Shown piece by piece: positions 52,013-63,763 of a stretch of 64,000 bases of DNA; the first letter of the stretch is position 1; the number at the start of each line of letters is the position of its first letter. Origin of the DNA: Argentina anserina (lineage: Eukaryota > Streptophyta > Magnoliopsida > Rosales > Rosaceae); NCBI RefSeq assembly GCF_933775445.1, contig NC_065872.1, positions 3,658,001-3,722,000 of the forward strand, given 5' to 3'. A model generated the notes under the pieces. That model saw only the letters and a list, made by a program, of their open reading frames with translations. It was not told the origin of the DNA and did no database searches. The position numbers were made by a program, and so were the translations under genes.

Positions 52013-52435
52013 GAGACAGGAAGACATAAACGCTCGGTGAACTCCGAAACTCTCTCCGTCTAGGATTTCCCAATTCCCTCATTCTTCCCTCGCTCAATTC
52101 AAATTCCCCCGACTTTTTCTCCGAAATCCCAGCTTTCATTTCCCCATATAGTCCATGACTTTGATCGTCTAATTTAGGGTTCCCGATTCCGACTCAGTCT
52201 CCGTCGCCGGCCGGCCAGCTCCAATCGGTGATTACACAATTCCCCTTTTACTCTCGTCATTTCCTAATTTACTTTCAACCCAGTAAATTTGATAGCTGTG
52301 ATTTTGAGATTGTGTGGATTTTTCTGAATTGCATATGTAGACTTGGGTTTTAGATAGATGAAGTAAGTAGAAATGGGTTTATGCGTAGTTTGATTGTTTA
52401 TGAATTTTGGGTTGTGTCTGTAATGAAGGTAGAAG

Positions 52436-55400
52436 ATGTCGAAATTCGAAGGGGGGAGGAAGATGGGTGGGGATTCAGGTAATGTGAGATTGCTGAATGA
52501 GATTGAGACTATAAGCAAAGGCCTATATGCAGACAAAAGGCCCTCCAGGAGTACTAGTTCAAGTTCTATAGGGAGTAATGTGCCGAAGTTGCTAGGGAAG
52601 AATCAATTGCCTGATCCAAAATCGAAGGCGAAGCCTGGTGGGGATAACTCATTGCTCAAAGAGAAGAGGTCGTTTTGGAATTGGAAGCCGTTGAAGGCGT
52701 TTACGCATATCAGGAACCGGAGATTTAACTGCTGCTTTACACTTGAAGTTCATTCTGTTGAAGGGTTGCCGTCGGATTTGCATAATATTAGTCTTTGTGT
52801 GCATTGGAAGAGGAGGGATGGGATTTTTGTTACTAATCCAGTGAAGCTTGTTCAAGGCGCGGCGAAATTTGAGGAGAAGTTGACTCACACATGCTCAGTG
52901 TATGGGAGTAGGAGTGGTCCCCATCATTCCGCAAAGTATGAGGCAAAGCATTTCTTGCTGTATGCTTCTGTGTTTGGTGCACCGGAACTTGATTTGGGAA
53001 AGCATAGGGTTGATCTCACGAGGTTGCTTCCTCTGACATTGGAGGAATTAGAGGAGGAGAAAAGCTCAGGGAACTGGACAACAAGTTTTAAACTATCAGG
53101 AAAGGCTAAAGGTGCAACGCTGAATGTTAGTTTTGGGTATACAGTGCTTGGGGATAATACCAGTGCATCAAGAAGCAGCCAGAATGCTCCTGAGGGGGTG
53201 GTGTCAAGGCCAACTAACTCGAGTTTGGCAAAAGTAGGGACCAAATATAGTCAGGTTGATGCAAGGAGAAGTATGCAGCGTGGTGAAAGTCTTCCTAGTC
53301 AGCGTTCAAGGGCTTCAACTCGCTCCGTAGGGGACACAAAGGATCTTCATGAGGTTTTACCAATATCAAAGTCGGAACTATCCAGTTCAGTAGGTGTGCT
53401 GTATCAGAAATTTGATGAAGAAGAGAAGTCAGGTACTCCAGCTGTTTACAAGCCTGAACTTGAAGTTCTCATCGAAACTGTCGAGCCTATTTCTAGTGAA
53501 GTAAAAGTAGAGAATGATTGTGAAGAAGAAGACTTTTCTGTAGTTGAGCAGGGGATAGAACTGCCATCAGAGGAAGTAATGGATTCAGATGTTATTACAG
53601 AGCCTGTTGACGCTTTTGCAGCAGGTCATGTTGCTGAAATCACCACTGGTTTACAGGAAGCAGCTGACGAAGGAACTGAGCTCCATTCCCAGGTTGAGGA
53701 ACAAGTTGGTCGTACGGATAAGCTTGTGCTATGTGATTCCGGTTCCAAAGAAGATGGCCTATGCACCAGAGAATCACTTATGAAAGAGCTTGAATCAGCG
53801 TTAAGTAATGTGTCAGATATGGAGGCAGAAGAACTAGAATCTCCTGAAGACATGAAATGTTTTGTAGATGATAAACTATATAAAAGAAATATGATGGGAA
53901 GTTCATGTAGCTTGGATGATGTTACAGAATCTGTTGCAAATGAGTTCTTGAACATGCTAGGGATAGAGCAAAGTCCATCTAGCATTAGCTTTGGAAGTGA
54001 ACCCGAGTCCCCAAGAGAGCGTCTGCTAAGACAGTTCGAGAAGGAGGCACTCGCCACAGGTTGTTCTTTGTTTGATGATTTCGACACGGTACCTGATGAA
54101 GAACCAGAATGCAGCTACAGCGATGCAACCGGGTCCAATTGGAGCCACCTCTCCGAGAGTTTTGATCTTTCTTCCATGATTCAAGCTGCAGAGGAGGAGC
54201 ATCTGATGGCAGCTCAACCTGCAAGGAGTAAAGCAAAGGCCAAAATGTTGGAAGACTTGGAAACAGAAGCATTAATGCGTGAGTGGGGTTTGAATGAGAT
54301 GGCCTTTCAGCATTCTCCACCAAAAAGCTCTTCTGGGTTTGGAAGTCCGTTAGATTCACCTCTCAAAGATCCATGTGAATTGCCTTCCCTTGGAGAAGGC
54401 ATAGGCCCTTTTCTTCAGACAAAAAATGGAGGGTTTGTACGGTCTATGAACCCCACACTTTTCAAAAATGCTAAAAGCGGTGGGGACTTGATCATGCAGG
54501 TTTCTAGCCCAGTTGTGGTACCAGCAGAAATGGGTTCTGGGGTAATAGATATATTGCAGCATTTGGCTTCAGTAGGAATCGAAAAGCTTTCTATTCAGGC
54601 GAATAAGTTAATGCCCTTGGAAGATATAACTGGAAAGACAATGGAGCAAGTAGCTTGGGAAGCTTTGCCGGCTTTGGAAGGACCTCAGAGGTTTGTAGAT
54701 CCAGTAGTACACTGGTTTTTGAAGTGATAAAAATCCAACTCTTCCTTTACATTTTTGGTTCATGCGACTTTATAAAATTTCGTTTTTAATTCTGCAGGGA
54801 TTATAGCACGCAGCATGAAACAGTTGTTGGGCAAGATATACCAGATGGGCGAACAAGAGTCAAAGGAAGTTCATCTGGGCCCAAGTCTAAAAAGTCTAAG
54901 AAAAACACAGTTGACAATGAGATGGCCTCAGAATATGTTTCTTTGGAAGATCTTGCACCTTTAGCCATGGATAAAATTGAAGCACTTTCAATTGAGGGGC
55001 TGAGAATACAATCCGGGATGTCAGATGTGGATGAACCTTCAAGCATTAGCACAGAGTCTGTGGTGCAAAATCCAGCTCTCCAGGGCAAGGGTGTTAATGT
55101 TGGCAAATTCCTTGGTTTGGAGGGAGCTGCTGGACTGCAGTTGATGGACATAAAAGATGGTGGGAATGATGTTGATGGACTAATGGGCCTTTCATTAACT
55201 CTTGATGAATGGATGAAACTTGATTCTGGTGAAATTGATGATGAAGATCATATTAGTGAGAGAACTACCCAAATCCTTGCGGCCCATCATGCAAACTCTT
55301 TGGACATGATTCGTGGAGGGTCAAAGGGAGAGAGAAGGCGTGGCAAAGGAGCGCGAAAATGTGGTTTGTTAGGGAATAATTTCACAGTAGCATTAATGGT

Positions 55401-55962
55401 GCAACTTCGTGATCCGCTAAGAAATTATGAGCCTGTTGGGGCTCCAATGCTTGCTCTTATTCAAGTTGAGAGAGTATTTCTCCCACCAAAGCCCAAGATA
55501 TACAGCACCGTTTCTGAACTACGGAAAAGTAATGAAGAGGATGACGAGTCTGGGTCAGTGGTGAAAGATGACATTAAGGAGGAGAAAAAAGATGAGAAGC
55601 TTCCTGAAGAGGAAAGTATTCCTCAGTTTAAAATCGCTGAAGTCCATGTCGCTGGTCTGAAAACTGAGCCCGGGAAAAAGAAGCTATGGGGTAATACAAA
55701 CCAGCAACAATCAGGTTCCCGCTGGCTGGTTGCAAATGGAATGGGGAAAAACATTAAGCATCCATTTTTGAAGTCAAAGGGCAAGGCTCCTCTGAAATCT
55801 TCTACTTCTGCGACAACAAAGGCACAGCCTGGTGATACATTGTGGAGCATCTCTGCTCGTGTCCATGGCGATGGATCAAAGTGGAAGGAATTGGCAGCAT
55901 TGAATCCGCATATAAGGAACCCCAATGTTATCATACCAAATGAAACTATCAGATTGTGCTGA
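52436..55962 (+). CDS. PMIR1: PLASTID MOVEMENT IMPAIRED 1-RELATED 1 (PMIR1-like)
   Basis: Plant-specific protein of the PMI1 family; PMI1 is needed for chloroplast and nuclear photorelocation through actin. Two coding exons, 52436-54723 and 54798-55962, join as WFLK|DYSTQHET and give about 1,150 residues, the length of PMIR1. Residues about 75-240 form an NT-C2 domain (FWNWKPLKAFTHIRNRRFNC, FTLEVHSVEGLPSDL, LCVHWKRRDG, LLYASVFGAPELDLGKHRVD, WTTSFKLSGKAKGATLNVSF). The middle (250-620) is acidic and serine-rich. Conserved blocks follow: LETEALMREWGLNE, GGDLIMQVSSPVVVPAEMGS, GVIDILQHLASVGIEKLSIQ and LMPLEDITGKTMEQVAWEA. The last 45 residues (PGDTLWSISARVHGDGSKW, ELAALNPHIRNPNVI, PNETIRL) look like a LysM fold. 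The leader probably has an intron ending just before the ATG. A downstream in-frame ATG at 52463 is a possible alternative start. Confidence 0.93.
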
Positions 55963-56080
55963 GTGCTGGTGGCCTTGATTTAATACTCTTTACTCAGCTG
56001 GGGTGTAACTGGAGTCCATGTAAAGAGGCAAGTTTACAGCGTCCAGACTTCAGACAAGGTTGATTCTTTTGCATGTGAAG

Positions 56081-56150
56081 TTATTCGTGTATTTGCTTGA
56101 AACAAGAGATGTAAATTATTCGTGTATTTGCTTGAAACAAGAGATGTAAA
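56081..56150. repeat. Perfect 35-bp tandem duplication in the PMIR1 3' region
   Basis: Bases 56081-56115 and 56116-56150 are identical (TTATTCGTGTATTTGCTTGA, then AACAAGAGATGTAAA). It lies about 120-190 bp after the stop codon, so probably within the 3' UTR. Perfect identity suggests a recent event. Confidence 0.95.
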
Positions 56151-56850
56151 TCCATATGGATTTTCAGGTCCATCTTCATTCATGCGGTAAATCCAAATGT
56201 TTTGCAAGTCTGTTGTAATTGGCGTGTTGGAATTGTTTTGCAATGAAATGAATAATGTTTTAGGCATCATTTCGATTCTTTTATCTTCACTTGTTTCAAC
56301 TCTGTACTCGTTTCAAACAAATAGGTTCTATAATAATTCAAGAAGCTATGATTTATGATTCAGGCTTTAGGGTGAAGATATAGTTGTGACTCGAGGTCGT
56401 TCACCAAACCTCAACAAGGGAAGAACGCACTAAAATTATACAACAATCATTACAATTTCATCAGTAGAGCATACATTCTTATCAAGTCAATTAGAGAAAT
56501 CAAGTATATTTCCTTTGTTATTTAGAAATATGGCACTCATTGAAGATAAGAAACAATTCACATGAATAATACAATATACTTTTTTGCAGAGAATATGACT
56601 TCAACATCTTCAGCCAGGTTTGCTTGCAGCTAAAATCCAGATCTCCAAACGTTGAATCTCAAGTCTCAACACTTGGCAAGCCTCTGCTGCAAAACTTTCT
56701 GAAAAACTACTTTGACACACAAAACTTGAGCAGAGACTACTACAGGTGTTGTATTGTTGTAACACTAACAAATCCAGTGTCAAAGACTTCCATGACCAAA
56801 ACCTTAAGAAACCAAGAAGACTACAATGACTGCTTCCTGTAATCCATTCA
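56151..56850. other. Convergent 3' regions of PMIR1 and the ankyrin-PGG gene
   Basis: About 700 bp with no separate gene seen; it probably holds both 3' UTRs. Confidence 0.4.
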
Positions 56851-58605
56851 TCACACCTCTTCAAGTTCTTCATCAATTGTAGCTGATGGGTCTCCCTCTT
56901 TTGGCTTAAGATAACCATACTTCCTGAGAACCCATAAATTCAAACGAATGACATTCCCTATGAAGACAAGCAACATCAAACACAACCATGTCAAAACAGA
57001 TATTGTTGAGACCTGACGCAAGACATGTTCCACAGTCTTAGGGGACATGTGACGGAGCGAGAGGAAGTAAGTTGCGACTTGTGTAGTAGTGGCAATCCAG
57101 ATTACGATCATCTGTATCCACATCCACCTCCGCTTTTTTATAGGCAGTCCACTAACAAGAAGAAGAATGATGCTCAGGGATGCAAGGAAGGAAATTGTGT
57201 TGAAGATCATGAACACACCATACTCTTTACTATTGTTTGTGGCCATGATAGATGTTCCTACGGTATGAGGGTCATCAACAGGGTTACCATTATCGTCTAC
57301 TTGGCGGTCATCTTGCCAAACACCTCCAGGTGGGGTTATTGCAGCTTGGAATGCTACAGTTCCGATGAGTGATGCCACCACCATCAATGAATCTCTCTTC
57401 CTGCCAAGCCACTCAGTAGGCTCCTGTTTTGCCACCTGTTTGTTAGAATCACTCCCTTTCGATGACACTGTCGAGCCTAGGCGCCTTGATATCTGGCGTT
57501 CACCACTCGTGGATACTACAGAAGTTGCACGTCTTGTTAATGTCCTTTCACCACCACTAGAAGACACTACAGAGGTTACACGCCTTGTTATCTGAGGTTC
57601 TTTCTTTGGAACCCATTCATGCTCAATTGAACGCATGTCCTTTGCCCTCTGAGCCCCAGCATCTCGAAGGCAATCCTCAATCTCCATGTCCTTCAAATCT
57701 CTTGGACTCTGCAGTAGAATGTCCAGTGCAGTAGAGCCATTCACATTCAAAACATTCACATTCACTCCAATATTGGCCAGCATAAACTTAATCATCTGCA
57801 CACATCCAAACAATCAAAGCTTCAACCAATATGCAACCAAACAATACAAAACAATCCCATATAACATATAATGCGTAAAACTTTCGCTAACAAAATTACA
57901 CAAACAAGTCCCTATTAACTATCCTATGCTATCTCATATTCCCCAAATCCAAAATTTCATAAAGGAGCAATCTTTAACTACACATGGATTATTTTCTGTA
58001 TATACGATATTCAAGAACACAAAACAGAACCATACCTCAAGTTGCTTCTTGGTCACAGCAATATGCAGAATGGTGTTACCATTCCCATCCTTCAAATTCA
58101 CTAGCTGATCATCTTTCCCAACACTCTCCACCAAAACCCTCAAAGCCTCCAACCTATTACTCCCCACACACAAATGCATCACACTCTCCCCTCTATCCGT
58201 CAACGCCCGAGTCGACTCAGTCCTGGCTCGGACCAACTCCCCCACCACCTCAGCTCTCCCCTTTACCGCAGCCACGTGGAGCGCCGTCATCCCATCCTGG
58301 TTCCGCACCAAACACGCCGCGGAATCCGCCCAAATCAGCTCCTTCACAACCTCCACGTGCCCCTTCCCCGCCGCCAGGTGCAGCGGCGTCGACCCGCGCG
58401 AGTCCAACTCGGCGGCGAACTCGGGCTTGCGACTCAGCAGCTCTTTAACCAAGTCCACGTGGCCCAACATTGAAGCTATGTGAAGTGGGGTTTCAGAGAA
58501 GCATGAAACCAAAGCTCTGTCAAGTACAAGTGGATCTTCTTGGATCAGATCATTGAGCTTGTTCACGCTTCCTTCCATAGCTATATCTGAAAGCTTCTTC
58601 TCCAT
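56851..58605 (-). CDS. Ankyrin-repeat membrane protein with PGG domain
   Basis: Plant ankyrin-transmembrane family that includes ACD6 and ITN1, with roles in defence and salt signalling; this member is not assigned further. Two exons (58605-58036, 57795-56851) join in frame to 504 residues. Six ankyrin-type repeats run from about residue 35 to 230: TPLHIASMLGHVDLVKELL, TPLHLAAGKGHVEVVKELI, TALHVAAVKGRAEVVGELV, SVMHLCVGSNRLEALRVLV, TILHIAVTKKQLEMIKFML and TALDILLQSPRDLKD. A basic/serine-rich linker (about 255-315) has three repeats of an RRxxSxVSS type unit. The PGG domain starts at about 322 (RDSLMVVASLIGTVAFQAAI, then TPPGGVWQDD). Four membrane helices end before a short acidic tail. Exon 1 is GC-rich relative to its surroundings. 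Expected at the plasma membrane or ER. Confidence 0.93.
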
Positions 58606-60082
58606 ATTTGCTGTTCTGGGTTTCTGTAAAGTCGTCTGCTTGACCGCTTTGATGGTTTCAGAGTTTTGGCGACTTCATCTGGTTGAGAATAAAGATGGGT
58701 GGTGGATCTGGTACTCTGAAAGAGACTAAAGAAATGGTATTTGAGTATAAAGAATTGACCCAGCTGTGCTAAAAGTCAGAGGACTTCGATATCTTTAGTT
58801 AAGACTTAAAGAGGAAGAAGGGAAATGCTTTGCTTTGTTTAGACTTCAGGGTGGGGCAGTTGCGGGAAACCTTGGAAGCTTCCATTATGGCCTGGCATTT
58901 GTGCGGTTCTTCTCCTATAGGAAGTTCCGGTATATTTTGATCCAATTTGATATTTATACTTGTGACCCAATTTAAAATGTGACTTGTTTGACAGACTGGG
59001 GCAGAAAGCAATGGTTTGACCTTGTACTATCATGAGGTTGCTAGATTGTTACTGACCATCTCTGAGCTTTATTTGAGGTTTAGGTGAGATGATCTAAAAT
59101 TCTAAATTATAAAAGTTAGGAGGACATAGTTTAGAATGATCAAGTACAGTAGTATCAGTGACATGATCAAGTTGATTTTGGTTATGCCAGCAAGTTTGCA
59201 CCACAATGCAAGCTTCAGAGGCAGAGCACATATCCTCCTCATCAAGATCCCTCTGATCCCTTTCATCAACTAGTCTCTGATCCTGCAGCTTCTCCAAATG
59301 TTTTCTCTTCTCTCCCTCGATCGCGTTTGATATCATATCATGATGATATTCTCAGTTATATGGGGAAACAAGTTGGTTTTCACTGATGTACATTTGGAAA
59401 GAAGCATGTGTGGATTATGTGAGTCTGGAAAATATAAATCTTGTATGGTTCTGGTCAACCATAAACCTCTAGCTGCCATTGTGATACAGTCTATAGCGGA
59501 AGTTGGTCATCGTTTTTAACTAGATTCATCAGAAAGAATCATTTGTATAAGACCACGAGCTTCAAGAAGACACTTATACCGACCATGAGCTCCAAGAACA
59601 CTGCCAGAGAACTCCATCCTCACTCAGAGGCCTCCGACCACGAGCTAAGAAGATTTGAATTATTCATTTTTTTTTGTCCTTTAATCCGTTCTTACATCAT
59701 TACAGATCGGCCATCTACCTCAGACAAGATGAGAATAGCAACATGTATAGGTAAACCTAGCCAAAATTGCAACAGCATACATCTAGTTAATCTAAAACTG
59801 CCTATGAGTAGATCAGTAGACCATAAAGATTGAAGTTCGAAATTGGATAGAAGATAGTGCACAAGGCATTTGTCAGAACAGGTAACAGGTTGAAACAACA
59901 CTAAACCAGTTTACGATCATATTAAACACCCAAGTTCAAATCCTTCAAATCACCAAACACTAATATAACCAAAGAACAAAGTACTAACTTAGAGAGCTGT
60001 TCCACCACTACTCACATGCAGATAACTCTAAATAGTTAGCTCGATCTATCCAACATTACGACTAGCCCACTTTCTTACAAAA
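58606..60082. other. Intergenic region between two minus-strand genes
   Basis: This holds the ankyrin gene promoter and the 3' UTR of the Alfin-like gene. An 80-codon minus-strand frame at 59094-59336 is discussed under findings. GACCACGAGCT-type words recur three times at 59550-59650 as a weak local repeat. Confidence 0.4.
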
Positions 60083-63000
60083 TCAAGGCCGCATTCTCTT
60101 GTTGCTGCATGCAGGGCACTTGTAATGCTTGATGTGCTCAGCTCTGGCAGGAGTTATCTTCACACACTTTCCATGGAACCACTTCTCGCATATGTCACAA
60201 CAGATCCAGAATTCATCCGCAGCATAGCTCTCCCCACAGGCACCACACATAGTTTCCCCATGCTCCTCATCATCTTCCTCATCCAGTCCCTCGTCCTCGT
60301 CCTCGTCCTTTGGCAGCATTTTTGAATATTTTCCTGGTTCAGAGCCTCGCTGTTCCCCAAAAAAAGGATAGGTATCAGTAACATGTAAATATGGAAATAT
60401 ATGGAAAAACATTATCAACTAATAAGCCACATTATACAACCAATCACAAGGAATTTTTGTTAGGCCACTAAATGAAGAAAGAATGAATTAAATGCTAGGC
60501 AATAAACAAATTAAAGTTTCATGCATTCACTCAAACAAGTTCAAGTTCATTTATAATGGTATTTCTAGCACACTCAAAGATAAATTAAATTATACTGGAG
60601 TGGAAATTTATTCATGGCCTAGTTGCAAAATAGCAATTCTGCTTCAAATTTAGTAATGTTGATCATTAACAAGACTGAAGAAGGTAACACATAGCCAATC
60701 ATATTAGATTAAGCTCACTGAAATGCAAAAAAAATTGATCCCGTCATGCAAATTTTACTCACTTGTTATTCTGTAACGCGTACTAAAATTTGATATCATG
60801 TAGGTGAACGGTTTGACTATAACAGAGCAACTTGGAAGTTTGGTCATTGGAAATTTGAGAATATTTTCCAATAGTAAGACTGGTGAAAAGTGAAAACCGG
60901 ATCCTGTATAAACATGTTGAGCAGTGAAAAACTCAATACAAGTATAAGACACTTGTGGGGAATAGTCTTGTAACTGGTGAGAACTTTAACACATACTTTA
61001 AAGCTAGTTGCAAAAGTAATCCTTTAATATTGCAAGTGGTGACAACTTTGATATATGTAGATATAGCAACTCATTCTGTATAATATACCACACACCTAGA
61101 GACTATCTACACACACAAAATTTCAATAGAACACTCAATTACCAATTAACACATTGCTCCAGGTGCTGATTGATAAAACTAATCAGTATGATTAAAGTCT
61201 AGAACGAAGGTTTACCCCTCTAGAGCTTGACTTCGGCTTATGGATGCTGTTATTTGAAACTACTGACTTCTCCAACGCCTGTTTCTTCACAGAGCCTGTC
61301 ACAATCTCAAAAACTGATGGCAGATCATTTATCATAGTGAACAGCCGTTTCCTGCATCATAAAACTCATTTCAGACAGATGATGAATTATTGAATCACAA
61401 CCTATTACTCACAATTAAAACCTTATATCTCAAGACTTTTCTTCAGCGAAAACCAGTTTTTTGCTTTTTCCATGTTTTTAAAATACAAGTATTTTGTTTG
61501 TAACGAAATTTAAGTTTCAAACCGCTATTTATACCAAGGATATACAAGGTTAACACTTGTTTAGAATAAGTTGCAGAAGCTTAATCTCATCATATACTTC
61601 ATATTCAATGCGTTCAACTTTGTTATATTTGGATGCGGCTTATCGATTTGACAACATTACATAACCAAGAGATGGTAAATGACACAAGATCAACAAATAA
61701 ATTCAAAATCAGCTCACCTACAACATTCATGCCAACAATAATAAATGCATTAGATAGCAGCATGAAAGTAAATAGAGATACCTGTCAGCCCTGTCAAAAC
61801 CAAATCTGGCACCAAAATAGAAAGCCACTCCAAGTAACCATGCATCACTGTGAACTGCAACCAGAGACAACCAGTCCTTTTCTTTCATCCCATCTCTGGC
61901 AAAGTTGATGCCCAGAGCAGGTTCAGGAAGCTCCGGAGGAACTTCTTCCGCAGGTAGGTTAACTTCCCAGTCTTCGTTAGGCAGTCCATATAAACAAAGA
62001 TTCTCCTTCTCTGAACATGCACCAATTAGTTAAAACCCAAAGTAGTCTTTCCAATCATCAAGACGACACACAATCTAAGAAATTTTTTTTTAGATCTTTT
62101 CACAGCATATCAATAGCAAACATAAAATAAAACAATCCAAGAGCATAACATGCGACTGTCAATGGCAATGCTACACGCTAACCCACAAAACAGTAGATTC
62201 TTCAGAGTACCAACTACAAACTTAGATGAAACTTCATGTATTGAAAGTTAGTAACACATGCTCGAAACATTCTTATGATTTAAGTTATGACGGTGTAGAC
62301 CTTACTGACATTGTACCCAAACACACACGGAGCTCCCAATTCATGACTACCACAAGAACGTAAAGAAAAACTCGGTTTGGCAATTGGCAGCAACACAAAT
62401 TCAGTAAAGAGGTGGGCACTTAACGAAACAAGTCAACTAAATATCCACGAAAACAGTATAATGACGTTTTGAAAACAAATGCCAAGTATAATGCAGCAGA
62501 ACTTCGTTTACAAATCGTTATTTGCATGTATGTATTGCTGCAACAAGCCTAATTCCACACAACAAAAAGAAATACGAACACATTTCGAAAACTCAGCGAA
62601 GAAACAAAGCCTTAAATGGAAAGATCACAGCATAAAGTCTACTAAAGACAGTCATTGCTATTATTAGAACAAATAATTTGACCCCATACAGAAAAAAAAC
62701 AGTAAAAAAAAAACATCAAAACAAAAACTTTCACTTACAAAAATACTGTAATTTTTTTTTATTTTTTAAAAACTTTTCCAGAGTTATAAAGCTGAAGCAT
62801 GACTATTTCACTGGTACAAATTTAAACCTACACACACGGAGGTTTTCAGGTGCGGAGGTATCTTATCTTAAGGGACGGATTTTTTATCCAGTTTTCACAT
62901 CTCGACCGTCATATCCTTAGATAATAACGTATAGATCACCTCTGTGAAATTTCAGCCGTTAAGTATCGAACTAAGTTAAATCAATGAACAGATTAAATAT

Positions 63001-63184
63001 GCCGAACTTGAGCCGTTCATTTGTATAATAGAAAGAACGCAGTTTTGAGTGACTTAACGATTAACAAATTGGCTGAAAATGGTGATCTATACTTTATTAC
63101 CTAAGGACTAGAGCGTGGAGATGTGAAAACTCAATCAGAAAGTTGGCAAAAAAAATGAAAATCCATTCCGCACTTGAAAAACCT

Positions 63185-63228
<44 letters not shown>

Positions 63229-63528
63229 CATGTATTAACAAAATAAATACAGAAAGCAGAGAAATCTCACCGGGATCGCATTGTTCGTAAAACTCAGAAA
63301 CATCTGCACCGAAGTAAAAGACAAAAAAAACACACAGTAAATGTAAGAATTTCAGCACCAAAATTTAGGGGAAAAAATCCAAAAAAACAAAAAAAGAAGA
63401 AGAAGAAAGAAAGACTGACCAGTGGTGAGAGCTTTGACTATGCCGGCTCTCCGGCACTTGAAGTCCCTGAAGACCTCCTCGACGGTGCGCGGGCTGAGCT
63501 GCGCCGTCGCTGCTCCTTGTCCTTCCAT
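60083..63528 (-). CDS. Alfin-like PHD-finger protein
   Basis: Nuclear reader of H3K4me2/3 found only in plants, linked to gene repression, seed germination and stress responses. Five exons join in frame: 63528-63420, 63303-63271, 62010-61782, 61351-61216 and 60349-60083, giving about 257 residues, the family norm. The N-terminal Alfin domain (DUF3594) shows [18 protein letters not shown] (from about 11), [40 protein letters not shown] and [20 protein letters not shown] with [13 protein letters not shown] serine/lysine-rich linker leads to an acidic run ([17 protein letters not shown]). The C-terminal PHD finger (about 204-250) has the full C4-H-C3 set: [28 protein letters not shown] and HYKCPAC. 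An in-frame ATG four codons upstream (63540) could also serve. Gene order suggests the AL5 orthologue, but sequence alone does not settle which paralogue it is. Confidence 0.93.
62839..63185. mobile_element. Long-armed foldback MITE in intron 2 of the Alfin-like gene
   Basis: About 347 bp. The left arm begins GAGGTTTTCAGGTGCGGAGG and the right arm ends TCCGCACTTGAAAAACCTC, its near-exact reverse complement. The pairing continues inward for over 100 bp: GTTTTCACATCTCGACCGTC against AGCGTGGAGATGTGAAAACT, and GTATAGATCACCTCTGTGAA against GGCTGAAAATGGTGATCTATAC. There is no coding capacity. A (TA)n tract sits against the right end. Superfamily not settled. Confidence 0.8.
63191..63225. repeat. 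(TA)n microsatellite in intron 2 of the Alfin-like gene
   Basis: About 35 bp of alternating TA directly beside the foldback element. Confidence 0.95.
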
Positions 63529-63743
63529 GAGCCCCCACACTCTCTCAGAGCTCGGAGCGAAGCAGGAGGAAGGGGTAGAATGGTAAATTAAGGTAACTCT
63601 GGGGCTAAATTAAGCGTATTTATGGAGATGGGGACGACGGCTATGGCTCAAAAACGCAGAGAGAAAATTTCAGTAGCAGGAGCAAGTCTGAGGAGAGAGA
63701 AAAAGAAAACCAGCGAGGATTGAGAGGGTGGTTGGTTTTTTAA

Positions 63744-63763
63744 AGAGAGAGAGAGAGAGAGAG
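63744..63763. repeat. (GA)n tract in the Alfin-like promoter or leader
   Basis: Ten GA units about 215-235 bp upstream of the start codon of the minus-strand Alfin-like gene (CT-rich in the sense direction), in the likely promoter or 5' UTR. Confidence 0.9.

Noticed and set aside
53626..54359. Antisense frames of 153 and 124 codons in PMIR1
   Set aside because: Shadows of a long conserved coding exon.
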